Source: Eupransor demetentiae (GTDB lineage Bacteria; Bacillota; Bacilli; Lactobacillales; Lactobacillaceae). From it: a stretch of 64,000 nt of DNA. The translations under genes were made by a program, and so were the position numbers. This document shows, piece by piece, positions 1-8,181 of this stretch. The first letter of the stretch is position 1. Each line of letters begins with the position of its first letter. Where the stretch lies: positions 372,001 through 436,000 of the forward strand of contig NZ_CAWVOH010000001.1 in NCBI RefSeq assembly GCF_963930865.1, read 5' to 3'. The notes under the pieces were generated by a model. That model saw only the letters and a program-made list of their open reading frames with translations, searched no databases and was not told the origin of the DNA.

Positions 1-1
1 G

Positions 2-832
2 CAGGAATTCGTGGCTCGTTTCTCAGCCAACGCTTCTAAGTCTAAGCAGGCCACGGCCCGTAAAAAGCAGTTGGATAAGATTACTTTGGATGACATCAAA
101 CCATCTTCACGTAAGTATCCTTACATTTCCTTCCCCATGAACCGTGAATTAGGAAACGACTTGATTCGCGTGGAAGGTATTTCAAAGAGCATCGATGGTG
201 AAAAGGTTTTGGACAACATTTCCTTTATCGGCCGTCCGGGCGACAAGATTGCCATTCTTTCCCGTTCTGATTTGGCCGCAACGACCTTGATGAAGATTAT
301 TGCTGGTCAAATGGAACCCGATGAAGGCTCCATTACCTGGGGTGTCACGACTTCTCGTTCTTACATCGCCAAGGATTTGAACGATAACTTTGATGACGAA
401 AACGCCGTGGTTTTGGACTGGTTACGTGACTTTGCCGAAGAAGATCAGAAGGATAACACGACTTTGCGTGGCATGCTTGGTCAAATGCTCTTCAAGGGCG
501 ATGATGCTCTCAAGCAAATTAAGGTTCTTTCCGGAGGCGAAAAGGTGCGTATCGTCTTGGCAAAGATGATGCTCCTAAAGGCCAACGTGCTTTTGATGGA
601 TGACCCAACCAACCACTTGGATTTGGAATCCATTCAATCACTTAACGAAGCTGTTACGGCCTTCAAGGGTTCCGTGATTTTGACTTCTCACGATCACGAA
701 TTCTTGGAAACGACGGCTAACCATATCGTCGAAGTTTCAGCTAAGGGCTGTGTTGACCGTGTTGACACGACCTATGATGAATTTATCTCCAGCCCAAGTA
801 TTCAAGAAAAGGTCGAAGAGTTGTACAAGTAA
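2..832 (+). CDS. ABC-F ATPase, C-terminal part (5' truncated by window edge)
   Basis: This is the C-terminal half of a soluble ABC-F protein, a translation-associated ATPase family that binds the ribosome rather than a membrane. The open frame continues to the first bases of the window (QEF before VARFSANASKSKQA), so the GTG at 11 is not the real start. The inter-domain linker (ARFSANASKSKQATARKKQL) resembles YbiT/YkpA-type ABC-F proteins. The second ATPase domain has a signature LSGGEKVRIVLA, Walker B LLMDDPTNHLDLES and the switch His in TSHDHEF. A canonical GxxGxGKST Walker A is not seen: the equivalent place reads AILSRSDLAATTLMK, which is degenerate. mvaS starts 15 bases downstream, so the two may be co-transcribed. 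Confidence 0.9.
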   Translation, partial: QEFVARFSANASKSKQATARKKQLDKITLDDIKPSSRKYPYISFPMNRELGNDLIRVEGISKSIDGEKVLDNISFIGRPGDKIAILSRSDLAATTLMKIIAGQMEPDEGSITWGVTTSRSYIAKDLNDNFDDENAVVLDWLRDFAEEDQKDNTTLRGMLGQMLFKGDDALKQIKVLSGGEKVRIVLAKMMLLKANVLLMDDPTNHLDLESIQSLNEAVTAFKGSVILTSHDHEFLETTANHIVEVSAKGCVDRVDTTYDEFISSPSIQEKVEELYK

Positions 833-846
833 AGCGAGGTATCCTG

Positions 847-2010
847 ATGGAAGTCGGTATTGATAAAATTGCTTTCTATACGCCCAAGTATTACTTGGAC
901 TTGGTCGAATTGGCGCAGGCCCGTGACGTTGACCCGAACAAATTCACGATTGGCATCGGACAAGACCAGCAGGCCGTAATTCCTAACTATGAAGATGCCG
1001 TCACGATGGGGGTTAACGCCGCTAATCAGATTTTGACCGATGACAATCGTCAAAGCATCGGGCAGCTCTACTTTGGTACGGAATCCGGCGTTGATAATTC
1101 CAAATCAGCGGCTATCTTTGCCGCTAAGCTCTTAAATCTGTCGCCCTATATCCGAGCTATGGAGGTTAAGGAAGCTTGCTACGGCGGAACCTTTGCTTTA
1201 ATGATGGCTCGCGATTACGTCAAGCTCCATCCGGACCAAAAGGTCTTAGTGCTGGCTGCGGATGTGGCCCGATATGGCCTTGATACACCGGGCGAAGTCA
1301 CCCAGGGTGGTGGTGGAATTGCTATGCTCGTTTCGGCTCAACCTAAGCTAGCGGTCATTGAAGATGAATCGGTTTTTGCTAGTCGTGACGTTGCTGATTT
1401 CTGGCGACCGGTTGACCGAATGGCAGCCTTAGTTGATGGCCATCTTTCCACCGAAATTTACAAGGAAATGTTTGCTGATCTTTGGCAACGTTACCAAAAG
1501 CAGACGCAGGCTGAGATTGGTAATTTCGCGGCCTTTGCCTTCCACTTGCCCTACACCAAAATGGGTAAGAAGGCTTTGGATGAAATTATTGACCAAGCGG
1601 ATGAACAACAGGCCGAGCGCTTGCTTGAAGCGTTAAAGGCGAGTCAAGCCTATGCCCGTCGAGTCGGAAATCTCTACACTGGTTCGCTCTACTTAAGCCT
1701 GCTCTCGCTTTTGCAGCAGGACGCAGCGCTGCAAGCCGGCGACCGTTTGGCACTCTTCTCCTATGGATCGGGTGCCGAAGCCGAGCTCTTTACCTTGAAG
1801 CTGCAAAAGGACTTCAAGCAAATCATTGCTCAGCAAAAGGTCGAAGAAGCCCTGGACGCGCGTCAGCGCTTGTCGGTGGCGGAGTACGAAGCTGATTTTC
1901 AAAAGCAGCTCTATGATTCAAGCCAAAACGTGGAATCGGATTATCCCAAGGATAGTCAAGATGCCGTCTTTACTGGTTGGCGTGATGGCCAACGCATTTA
2001 CCGAGCCTGA
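847..2010 (+). CDS. mvaS: Hydroxymethylglutaryl-CoA synthase
   Basis: HMG-CoA synthase condenses acetyl-CoA with acetoacetyl-CoA in the mevalonate route to isoprenoids, the pathway used by lactic acid bacteria. The 387-residue protein has the expected bacterial length. The N-terminus GIDKIAFYTPKYYLDL is typical. The catalytic Cys lies in EVKEACYGGTFALMMA near residue 115, the acid/base Glu region in GTESGVDNSKS, and the conserved His in FAFHLPYTKMGKKA near residue 235. A purine-rich SD (AGCGAGG) lies just upstream of the ATG. It sits between an ABC-F gene and a nucleoside deoxyribosyltransferase with short gaps, so probably in one transcription unit. No other mevalonate gene is in the window. 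Confidence 0.95.
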   Translation: MEVGIDKIAFYTPKYYLDLVELAQARDVDPNKFTIGIGQDQQAVIPNYEDAVTMGVNAANQILTDDNRQSIGQLYFGTESGVDNSKSAAIFAAKLLNLSPYIRAMEVKEACYGGTFALMMARDYVKLHPDQKVLVLAADVARYGLDTPGEVTQGGGGIAMLVSAQPKLAVIEDESVFASRDVADFWRPVDRMAALVDGHLSTEIYKEMFADLWQRYQKQTQAEIGNFAAFAFHLPYTKMGKKALDEIIDQADEQQAERLLEALKASQAYARRVGNLYTGSLYLSLLSLLQQDAALQAGDRLALFSYGSGAEAELFTLKLQKDFKQIIAQQKVEEALDARQRLSVAEYEADFQKQLYDSSQNVESDYPKDSQDAVFTGWRDGQRIYRA

Positions 2011-2021
2011 GGAGGTCGAAC

Positions 2022-2465
2022 ATGGCAAAGAAAGTTTACTTAGCAGGTCCTTTTTTCAATGATGAGCAGCTGGAACGCGTTGATCGTTTGGAAAAAGTCC
2101 TGGCAGCACATCCCCAAATCGGCGATGTTTTTTCACCCCGTAAGCACCAACACGACCAGTTCGAACTCTTTAGTCCGGAATGGCGGGAAGCTGCCTTTAA
2201 GAGTGACGTCGACGCCATAGACGGCGCTGACGTTATGGTTGCTTTGATTGACGACCATGACCAGTTTGTTGATGCCGGAACGGCTTGGGAAACGGGCTAC
2301 GCTTCCGCAAAGGGCGTACCGGTCATCATGATTAAGGAAACCGCCGGTTCCGTTAACTTGATGTTAGCAATGTCTCTGAAAGCTTATTTGACGGACATAG
2401 CTGATGTGGCCAACTATGATTTTGATAAGATGCCAAACATGCCTTACACAGGCGATACCTTCTAA
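2022..2465 (+). CDS. Nucleoside 2-deoxyribosyltransferase
   Basis: This enzyme moves 2-deoxyribose between purine and pyrimidine bases in nucleotide salvage, a classic lactobacillus activity. The 147-residue length fits the family. Visible motifs are the N-terminal strand VYLAGPFFN, the conserved Asp region VMVALIDD, and the catalytic Glu in DAGTAWETGYA near residues 86-96. A strong GAGGAGG SD lies 8 bases before the ATG, and the gene begins 11 bases after mvaS. Whether it is the purine-specific (type I) or the general (type II) form cannot be decided by eye. Confidence 0.9.
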   Translation: MAKKVYLAGPFFNDEQLERVDRLEKVLAAHPQIGDVFSPRKHQHDQFELFSPEWREAAFKSDVDAIDGADVMVALIDDHDQFVDAGTAWETGYASAKGVPVIMIKETAGSVNLMLAMSLKAYLTDIADVANYDFDKMPNMPYTGDTF

Positions 2466-2482
2466 AAGGGAAAGGAAGAATA

Positions 2483-2752
2483 ATGATTAAAGCAGTTGTG
2501 ACCGTTGTCGGTCAAGACCAAACTGGAATTGTAGCAGGCGTTGCCAACACCTTAGCTGACCAAAAAGTCAACATCTTGGATATGGCTCAGACCATTATGG
2601 AAAAGACTTTTACCATGTCCATGTTGGTCGCTTTGCCAGATGCTAACGACTTTAACAAGGTACACGATGCCTTGGCTGCCTGTGGTGAAAAGTTGGGTGT
2701 AACGATTCACATTCAACGCGAAGAAATCTTTGACGCCATGTCACGCGTTTAA
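2483..2752 (+). CDS. ACT domain protein (UPF0237 family)
   Basis: This 89-residue protein is a single ACT domain, the small ligand-binding fold that usually senses amino acids. The pattern VTVVGQDQTGIVAGVANTLA followed by VNILDMAQTI is the usual first strand-helix-strand of the fold. An SD (GGGAAAGGAAG) precedes the ATG. It lies 13 bases upstream of the DUF711 gene. This pairing of a UPF0237 ACT protein with a DUF711/PFL-like protein is common in Gram-positive bacteria, and its biochemical role is unknown to me. Family assignment is confident; function is not. Confidence 0.88.
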   Translation: MIKAVVTVVGQDQTGIVAGVANTLADQKVNILDMAQTIMEKTFTMSMLVALPDANDFNKVHDALAACGEKLGVTIHIQREEIFDAMSRV

Positions 2753-2765
2753 GTAGGGAGTTTTC

Positions 2766-4109
2766 ATGGAAACTAAGCAAATTCAAGAAACGATTCAGAT
2801 GGTCGCTGATGACCACCTTGATATTCGAACGGTTACGATGGGAATTTCTTTGTTGGACACGGTTGGTGCCAATGTTGAGGAAACTGCCAAAAACGTTTAT
2901 AAGAAAATTACGCACTATGCCAAGGATTTGGTGGCCGTTGCTCAGCAAATTGAACGGGAATACGGGATTCCAATCACCAACAAGCGGATTTCGGTCACGC
3001 CAATTTCCCTGATTGCCGGATCAGCCGATGAAAAGGAAATCTTGGTTTTGGCCCATGCCTTGGACGATGCTGCTGCAGAAGTCGGGGTTGACTTCATCGG
3101 TGGTTATTCCGCCTTGGTTCAAAAGGGCTTCTCACACGGCGACTTGGCCTTGATTAAGTCCTTGCCAGCTGCCTTGACAGAAACCAACTTGGTGATGTCA
3201 TCGGTTAACATCGGTTCTTCCAAGGCGGGAATTAACCTGGATGCTGTTAAGCTGATGGGGGAAACGGTTAAAGCCATTGAAGCCAAGTCGGATACTGCCA
3301 ACGCCAAGATGGTTATCTTTGCCAACGCAGTTGAAGATAACCCCTTCATGGCGGGAGCTTTCCACGGTGTTTCCGAACCTGACGTAGTCATTAATGTCGG
3401 GGTTTCAGGACCTGGAGTGGTTAAGCGCGCACTTTCTAAGATCAAGGGCCAGTCCATCACGGAGGTCTGTGAATTGATTAAGAAGACGGCCTTCAAGATT
3501 ACTCGCGTGGGTCAATTGGTTGGTTCTTTGGCCGCCGAACGTTTGAACGTACCCTTCGGGATTGTTGACTTGTCCTTGGCTCCTACGCCTGCCCGTGGTG
3601 ATTTGGTTGCTGAAATCTTGGAAGAAATCGGTTTGGAACAAGTTGGTACCCATGGTACCACGGCTGCTTTGATGCTCTTGAACGATGCCGTTAAAAAGGG
3701 TGGCGTGATGGCTTCTCAGCAAGTCGGTGGACTCTCTGGGGCCTTTATTCCTGTTTCTGAAGATGCCGGTATGATTGACGCTGCTAAGGCCGGTACGCTG
3801 TCCTTGGCCAAGTTGGAAGCCATGACGGCGGTTTGTTCTGTTGGTTTGGACATGATTGCCATTCCGGGAGACGTTGAAGCCACGACGATTTCAGGAATCA
3901 TTGCTGACGAAGCAGCGATTGGAATTCAAAATAATAAAACCACGGCCGTCCGCCTTTTGCCTACTGAAGGCGCCAAGGTGGGGGACATGGTTGATTATGG
4001 TGGTTTGTTGGGAACTGCGCCAGTTATGCCAGTCGTTGATAAGTCTTCTGCAGACTTCATCAACCGTGGTGGCCACATTCCAGCTCCAATTCATTCCTTT
4101 AAGAATTAA
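2766..4109 (+). CDS. DUF711 family protein (UPF0210, PFL-like)
   Basis: This 447-residue protein belongs to the UPF0210/DUF711 family, whose fold resembles pyruvate formate-lyase-type proteins but whose reaction is not established. It starts METKQIQETIQM with the family pattern DIRTVTMGISLLD and has a long glycine-rich C-terminal part (QQVGGLSGAFIPVSEDAGM, IPGDVEATTISGIIADE). No glycyl-radical motif is visible. It directly follows the ACT gene with a short gap (AGTAGGGAG as SD), and the pair ends at a strong terminator. Confidence 0.88.
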   Translation: METKQIQETIQMVADDHLDIRTVTMGISLLDTVGANVEETAKNVYKKITHYAKDLVAVAQQIEREYGIPITNKRISVTPISLIAGSADEKEILVLAHALDDAAAEVGVDFIGGYSALVQKGFSHGDLALIKSLPAALTETNLVMSSVNIGSSKAGINLDAVKLMGETVKAIEAKSDTANAKMVIFANAVEDNPFMAGAFHGVSEPDVVINVGVSGPGVVKRALSKIKGQSITEVCELIKKTAFKITRVGQLVGSLAAERLNVPFGIVDLSLAPTPARGDLVAEILEEIGLEQVGTHGTTAALMLLNDAVKKGGVMASQQVGGLSGAFIPVSEDAGMIDAAKAGTLSLAKLEAMTAVCSVGLDMIAIPGDVEATTISGIIADEAAIGIQNNKTTAVRLLPTEGAKVGDMVDYGGLLGTAPVMPVVDKSSADFINRGGHIPAPIHSFKN

Positions 4110-4112
4110 ATT

Positions 4113-4146
4113 AAAAAAGACGAGGATTTAATCCTCGTCTTTTTTA
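4113..4146. terminator. Bidirectional rho-independent terminator
   Basis: A hairpin with a 15-bp A/T-flanked stem (AAAAAAGACGAGGAT pairing with its complement) and T/A tracts on both sides lies between the convergent DUF711 gene and the minus-strand 79-residue gene, and can serve both. Confidence 0.9.
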
Positions 4147-4386
4147 TTAACGATTTGTACTTTGGAAATCGTAACGATCGTTACTTGCGTAAACACGCTT
4201 TGACTTCATGTCGATGAAGCTGTGGTGCTTAGGGACGAACTTTTCGCCCTTAGCGGCAGCAACACGAGCATCGCGGTTGTTCAAAATGTTATCGCGGTAA
4301 AGGCTCAAGAAACCAGCGAAACGAAGTTGCGTTTCCATGAAATAGTGGTGCAAGTAATCTGATGTAGAAGATACTGGTAAATTCAT
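4147..4386 (-). CDS. Hypothetical protein, 79 residues
   Basis: I do not recognise this gene. The product is small, basic and aromatic-rich (SDYLHHYFMETQLRFAGF, RVYASNDRYDF), with no membrane segment or signal peptide. It is supported as real by an SD-like GGATTGGAG upstream of its ATG on the minus strand, a TATATTGTAT promoter-like stretch about 40 bases further up, and the shared terminator at its 3' end. It is transcribed divergently from the Xer recombinase gene. Function is unknown. Confidence 0.7.
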   Translation of the reverse strand: MNLPVSSTSDYLHHYFMETQLRFAGFLSLYRDNILNNRDARVAAAKGEKFVPKHHSFIDMKSKRVYASNDRYDFQSTNR

Positions 4387-4529
4387 CTGTAATACACTCC
4401 AATCCTACTTTTCTGTCTGAATACAATATAAGCTTTTCACATCGCGATATGGTGCTACTTTGGGAAATCGTAAGCGACTTTAATGCTTCTTAATACTTTT
4501 TATTTTTGCCGAAGATTTATAATGGTCTT

Positions 4530-5459
4530 ATGGCAATTCAGTACGAAAAACTATATCACGACTACCTGCATTCTGAGCGGCAGTATTCGCCTTTAACGAT
4601 TCAGGCCTACTTAGCCGACATCGAAGAGTTCCGCCATTTCTTAGAGGAAAATGGGGGCTTTAAGGGTTATCCGGCGGTGCAAGCTTTGGATGTTCGGGTT
4701 TATTTAGGCCAACTATATGAAGAAGAGCTGGCTCGAACAACGATTAGCCGCAAGGTTTCTAGTCTCCGCATGTTTTACCAATTCTTGCTCAACCAAAAGT
4801 ACGTCCAAGATAATCCCTTTTCACAAATTGCGCTGCGCAAGCACCAGAATCACTTACCGGAATTCTTTTATGAAGAAGAGATGGACCAACTCTTTCAGTC
4901 GGCTTATCAACAAGACAAGCATCCACTTTGGCAGCGCGATGCGGCCTTACTGGAATTTCTTTATGCAACTGGTGCTCGTGTGACTGAAATTGTTGAGCTT
5001 GAGCTGAGTCAATTAGACTTTAGTCAACGTTTGGTCTTGATTCATGGAAAGGGGAATAAGGATCGTTTCGTGCCTTTTGGCCACTACGCCCAGCGAGCTT
5101 TGCAGGATTATATTCAAAACTTGCGCCCCAAGCTCTTAACGGCCGCCGATCCAGATGAGCAGCGCGTTTTCTTAAATAACCGGGGTAAGCCCTTAACTTC
5201 GGCCGGAATTAGTTACATCCTCAACCAGTTGATGAAACGAACTTCTTTAACGGGCAAAATCCATCCCCACATGCTTCGCCATACCTTTGCAACGCAACTA
5301 TTAAACCGCGGTGCTGACATGCGAACAGTTCAAGAATTATTGGGCCATGCGAATTTGTCAACGACCCAGATCTACACCCACGTTTCCCGGGCGACCTTGC
5401 AGAAGAATTATCAGGATTTCTTTCCCAGAGCCAAAAGTGAAAAAGATAATTTATCCTAG
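4530..5459 (+). CDS. xerD: Tyrosine recombinase, XerC/XerD family
   Basis: A tyrosine recombinase of 309 residues, the size of XerC/XerD, which resolve chromosome dimers at dif. The N-terminal SAM-like core-binding domain covers about residues 1-95. The catalytic domain holds the full R-K-H-R-H-Y set: Arg in ATGARVTEIVEL, Lys in GKGNKDRFVPF, HMLRHTFATQLL, the H of LLGHANLSTTQ and the Tyr of QIYTHVS. The in-frame TTG at 4506 has no SD, so I chose the ATG at 4530. A TATAAT at 4518-4523 places the likely transcript start on or next to this ATG, suggesting a leaderless mRNA. XerC versus XerD cannot be settled by eye, and the symbol is tentative. Confidence 0.88.
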   Translation: MAIQYEKLYHDYLHSERQYSPLTIQAYLADIEEFRHFLEENGGFKGYPAVQALDVRVYLGQLYEEELARTTISRKVSSLRMFYQFLLNQKYVQDNPFSQIALRKHQNHLPEFFYEEEMDQLFQSAYQQDKHPLWQRDAALLEFLYATGARVTEIVELELSQLDFSQRLVLIHGKGNKDRFVPFGHYAQRALQDYIQNLRPKLLTAADPDEQRVFLNNRGKPLTSAGISYILNQLMKRTSLTGKIHPHMLRHTFATQLLNRGADMRTVQELLGHANLSTTQIYTHVSRATLQKNYQDFFPRAKSEKDNLS

Positions 5460-5477
5460 TTTCGTAGCGGGATTTGA

Positions 5478-5506
5478 TTGTCTTAGACCCTAAAGGATAG
5501 TAGAAT
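5478..5506 (+). promoter_or_regulatory. Promoter of the aldose epimerase gene
   Basis: TTGTCT (5478-5483), a 17-base spacer and TAGAAT (5501-5506). The expected transcript start, 7 bases after the -10, falls on the ATG at 5513, and no SD lies in between, so the mRNA is probably leaderless. Confidence 0.6.
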
Positions 5507-5512
5507 AAAAGC

Positions 5513-6391
5513 ATGATTGTTTTAGAAAATGACAAGTTAAAAGTTCAAATTAATGAAGAGGGTGCCGAGCTCACTTCCGTCTGGAATAAGGAAGCCCAGC
5601 TAGAATATATTTGGGTTGGGGATCCTAAGTATTGGGGCCGCCATGCACCGAATCTTTTCCCAATTGTAGGCCGTCTGCGCGGTGATCAGTTCACCGTTGA
5701 TGGCGAAACTTACTATATGAACCAACACGGCTTTGCCCGTAACATGCGCTTTGACGTGATTGAGCAAAGTGACCATGATGTTTTGATGCGTTTGACTGAC
5801 AGTGAAGCCACGCATCGTATTTATCCTTTCAAGTTCTCCTTTGACGTCCACTTCACTTTGACGCAGGGCGATGACTTGAAGGTTGAATACATCGTCCATA
5901 ATCCGGACGAAAAGGAGAGTCTATTCTTCTCAGTCGGTGGGCACCCAGCCTTTAACTTGCCGCTTGATGGGGGTAAGTTCTCGGACTATTACTTGTCAAT
6001 TGAACCCGAAATCGTTTATGACCGTGTCCGTTTGGTCGGACCATATTCGAACCCCAATGTACCGACGCCCTTCAACGCTAACATCCCACTGCGGATGCGC
6101 CAGGAGGACTACCATGATGATGCCATCATCTTGAAGTTGGACCGTCAAAAGACTTCCTTCTTGCTTGCCCGTTTGGCTAACCAACACGGGATGAAGATGA
6201 CCGTTGACAATGCTCAATTCCTCGGAATTTGGACGCCAGCTGGTAAGGAAGCACCCTTCATCGCCATCGAGCCTTGGTGGGGAATCGCTGATACAGTTGA
6301 TGCCACTGGTAACTTTAAAGAAAAGTTCGGCGTGAATGTTTTGGCGGCTGGTGATACTTTCACTGGGTCATACGATATGAAATTCTTTTAA
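5513..6391 (+). CDS. Aldose 1-epimerase family protein
   Basis: This 292-residue protein belongs to the aldose 1-epimerase (mutarotase-like, LacX-type) family, which interconverts alpha and beta anomers of sugars or sugar phosphates in the cytoplasm. Family marks are the N-terminal GAELTSVWNKEAQLEYIWVG, the region GRHAPNLFPIVGRLRGD, the catalytic His in SVGGHPAFNLPL (about residue 144) and the C-terminal Glu in IAIEPWWGIAD (about residue 261). It stands alone between the Xer gene and a terminator shared with catalase. The substrate cannot be inferred from context. Confidence 0.87.
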   Translation: MIVLENDKLKVQINEEGAELTSVWNKEAQLEYIWVGDPKYWGRHAPNLFPIVGRLRGDQFTVDGETYYMNQHGFARNMRFDVIEQSDHDVLMRLTDSEATHRIYPFKFSFDVHFTLTQGDDLKVEYIVHNPDEKESLFFSVGGHPAFNLPLDGGKFSDYYLSIEPEIVYDRVRLVGPYSNPNVPTPFNANIPLRMRQEDYHDDAIILKLDRQKTSFLLARLANQHGMKMTVDNAQFLGIWTPAGKEAPFIAIEPWWGIADTVDATGNFKEKFGVNVLAAGDTFTGSYDMKFF

Positions 6392-6400
6392 AAGCAAAAT

Positions 6401-6433
6401 AAAAGAGCTGAACCATTTGGTTCAGCTCTTTTT
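6401..6433. terminator. Bidirectional terminator between epimerase and catalase
   Basis: The stem AAAAGAGCTGAACC pairs with GGTTCAGCTCTTTT around a short ATTT loop, with A and T tracts on either side. It lies between the convergent genes. Confidence 0.9.
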
Positions 6434-6442
6434 GTGTGAAGA

Positions 6443-7903
6443 TTACTTCTTTTCAGCAGCCTTGATAGCAGCAATTTTATCTTCAACACGCTTTCCATAA
6501 TCAGGATCAGCTTGCTTCATCAAAGCAATTTCCTTCTTTTGGTTTTCTTCAGACTTAACGTGTCCAAGTGAATCGGCGATACCTTGCGTCAAGATTTCCT
6601 TTTGTTCTTCACTCATGATGCGGTAGAGAGCACCAGGTTGTGAAGTGTAGTCTTGGTCGTAAGCAGGGTAGGCACCAGTCTTACCTGAAACTTCGTCACC
6701 AGCGATGTCGCCGCGGTGATCTTCAACAGGTCCACCTTGAGTGTTTGGCTCGTAAACGACTGAGTCACCACCGTTGTCATTGGTCGTCATGTAACCATCG
6801 CGTTCGTAAGTGTCAACGTTGACACCCTTCTTTGGACGGTTAACAGGAATGTCTTGGTAGTTAGCACCCAAACGGTAACGTTGCGTATCGTTGTATGAGA
6901 AGAGACGACCTTGCAACAACTTATCAGGAGAAGCTTCGATACCAGGTACTAAGTTAGCAGGGGACATAGCGGCCTGTTCAACATCACGGAAGAAGTTGCC
7001 AGGGTTGTGATCCAAGACGAATTGTCCGACTTCAATCAATGGGTAATCCTTTTGTGAAACAACCTTGGTAACATCGAAGATGTCGTACTTGTAGTTCAAG
7101 CCTTCTTCGTAAGGGATGATTTGAACGTACATGGTCCATGAAGGGAAGTCGCCTTCTTCGATGGCATCGAACATTTGGTGACGGTGCCAGTCGGGATCCT
7201 TGGCCATCATAGCCGTAGCATCTTCAGGGCTCAAGTTCTTAACGCCATGGTTCGTCTTGAAGTGGTACTTTACCCAGAACTGTTCGCCCTTGGCGTTGAC
7301 CCACTTGTAAGTGTGTGAACCATAACCTTCCATGTATGGATAACCATAAGGGAAACCACGATCAGAGAAGAGGATGGTTACTTGGTGAAGTGATTCTGGT
7401 GAATTGGCCCAGAAGTCCCATTGCATATCATCGGAACGCAAGCCAGTTTGTGGTTCACGCTTCTGAGAGTGGATGAAATCAGGGAACTTCAATGGATCAT
7501 TGATGAAAAAGACAGGGGTGTTGTTTCCAACAATGTCATAATTTCCATCATTGGTATAGAAGCGAAGGGCAAAGCCGTGAACATCACGAGCCGTGTCAGG
7601 GTAACCCTTTTCACCAGCAACTGATGAGAAACGAGCGAAAGTGTCGGTCACTTTACCTTCACCGTTCAAGAAGTCGGCCTTGGTGTAGGCTGACATATCC
7701 TTGGTAAGGGTGAAGTGTCCCATGGCACCGGAACCCTTGGCGTGAACAACACGCTCAGGAATACGTTCACGATCAAAGTGGGCTAATTTTTCAATCAATT
7801 GGTAATCTTGTAGTAGGACGGGTCCGCGTTCACCAGCAGTGAGGCTGTGTTCATTGTTGGCAAATGGCTGACCACTACGAGTCGTTAATTTACGATCTGA
7901 CAT
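6443..7903 (-). CDS. katA: Haem catalase
   Basis: A full-length (486 residues) small-subunit haem catalase converting H2O2 to water and oxygen. The distal catalytic His is in RVVHAKGSGAMGHF near residue 53, the catalytic Asn in VGNNTPVFFIND, and the proximal haem-ligand Tyr in RLFSYNDTQRYRLG near residue 335. A clean AAAGGAG SD precedes the ATG. Most lactic acid bacteria cannot make haem, so activity probably depends on exogenous haem, which is family knowledge and not shown here. Its presence matches the H2O2-producing pyruvate oxidase at 57.7 kb. There is no frameshift or missing key residue, so it is under selection or recently acquired. Confidence 0.96.
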   Translation of the reverse strand: MSDRKLTTRSGQPFANNEHSLTAGERGPVLLQDYQLIEKLAHFDRERIPERVVHAKGSGAMGHFTLTKDMSAYTKADFLNGEGKVTDTFARFSSVAGEKGYPDTARDVHGFALRFYTNDGNYDIVGNNTPVFFINDPLKFPDFIHSQKREPQTGLRSDDMQWDFWANSPESLHQVTILFSDRGFPYGYPYMEGYGSHTYKWVNAKGEQFWVKYHFKTNHGVKNLSPEDATAMMAKDPDWHRHQMFDAIEEGDFPSWTMYVQIIPYEEGLNYKYDIFDVTKVVSQKDYPLIEVGQFVLDHNPGNFFRDVEQAAMSPANLVPGIEASPDKLLQGRLFSYNDTQRYRLGANYQDIPVNRPKKGVNVDTYERDGYMTTNDNGGDSVVYEPNTQGGPVEDHRGDIAGDEVSGKTGAYPAYDQDYTSQPGALYRIMSEEQKEILTQGIADSLGHVKSEENQKKEIALMKQADPDYGKRVEDKIAAIKAAEKK

Positions 7904-7937
7904 ATATATCTCCTTTGGTATAGTTGATTATGGTTAA

Positions 7938-7966
7938 ATCTTATCACTCGATAAAGTGAAATGCAA
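7938..7966 (-). promoter_or_regulatory. Catalase promoter
   Basis: On the minus strand, TTGCAT (7966-7961), a 17-base spacer and TAAGAT (7943-7938) lie 35 bases upstream of the katA ATG. The spacer contains the imperfect inverted repeat TCACT/AGTGA. A perfect ATTCAA-ATC-TTGAAT repeat (7973-7987) lies just upstream of the -35. Confidence 0.55.
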
Positions 7967-8063
7967 AGGGAAATTCAAATCTTGAATCTTTTGGTGGTGA
8001 AAATACATTAACTTTTTTTTAATAGGAAGAAAGGGTAGTTTATTAAAAAATATTTATTTTTCC

Positions 8064-8092
8064 TTGACTTATCTGAGTTGTTAAATTAGAAT
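8064..8092 (+). promoter_or_regulatory. Promoter of the aro operon leader
   Basis: TTGACT (8064-8069), 17 bases, TAGAAT (8087-8092). The predicted transcript start is about 8099, giving an untranslated leader of about 250 nt before aroE that contains the attenuator. Confidence 0.75.
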
Positions 8093-8127
8093 TAACTCAT
8101 CAATTAAAACAAGAAAGATTTAAAGCA

Positions 8128-8181
8128 ATGCAAGATTTGAACTCAACAATTCAAGCCTACTATTACTTCTGGTTTAAGTAG
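8128..8181 (+). CDS. Aromatic leader peptide of the aro operon attenuator
   Basis: A 17-codon reading frame encodes MQDLNSTIQAYYYFWFK and then stops. Six of the last seven residues are Tyr, Phe or Trp. It begins about 30 bases after the predicted transcript start of the shikimate/Tyr/Phe operon, with a weak SD (AAGAAAG). This is the arrangement of a ribosome-mediated attenuator: shortage of charged aromatic tRNAs would stall the ribosome on the aromatic codons and change the fold of the downstream RNA. The composition and placement make a chance reading frame very unlikely. Experimental support is not available here. Confidence 0.85.
   Translation: MQDLNSTIQAYYYFWFK

Noticed and set aside
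802..1053. Minus-strand frame over the start of mvaS, and the many similar antisense frames across the window
   Set aside because: They are shadows of strongly supported genes, without SD sites or recognisable protein patterns.
4506..4530. TTG start at 4506 for the Xer gene
   Set aside because: There is no SD, and the extra residues include the -10 hexamer of the promoter.
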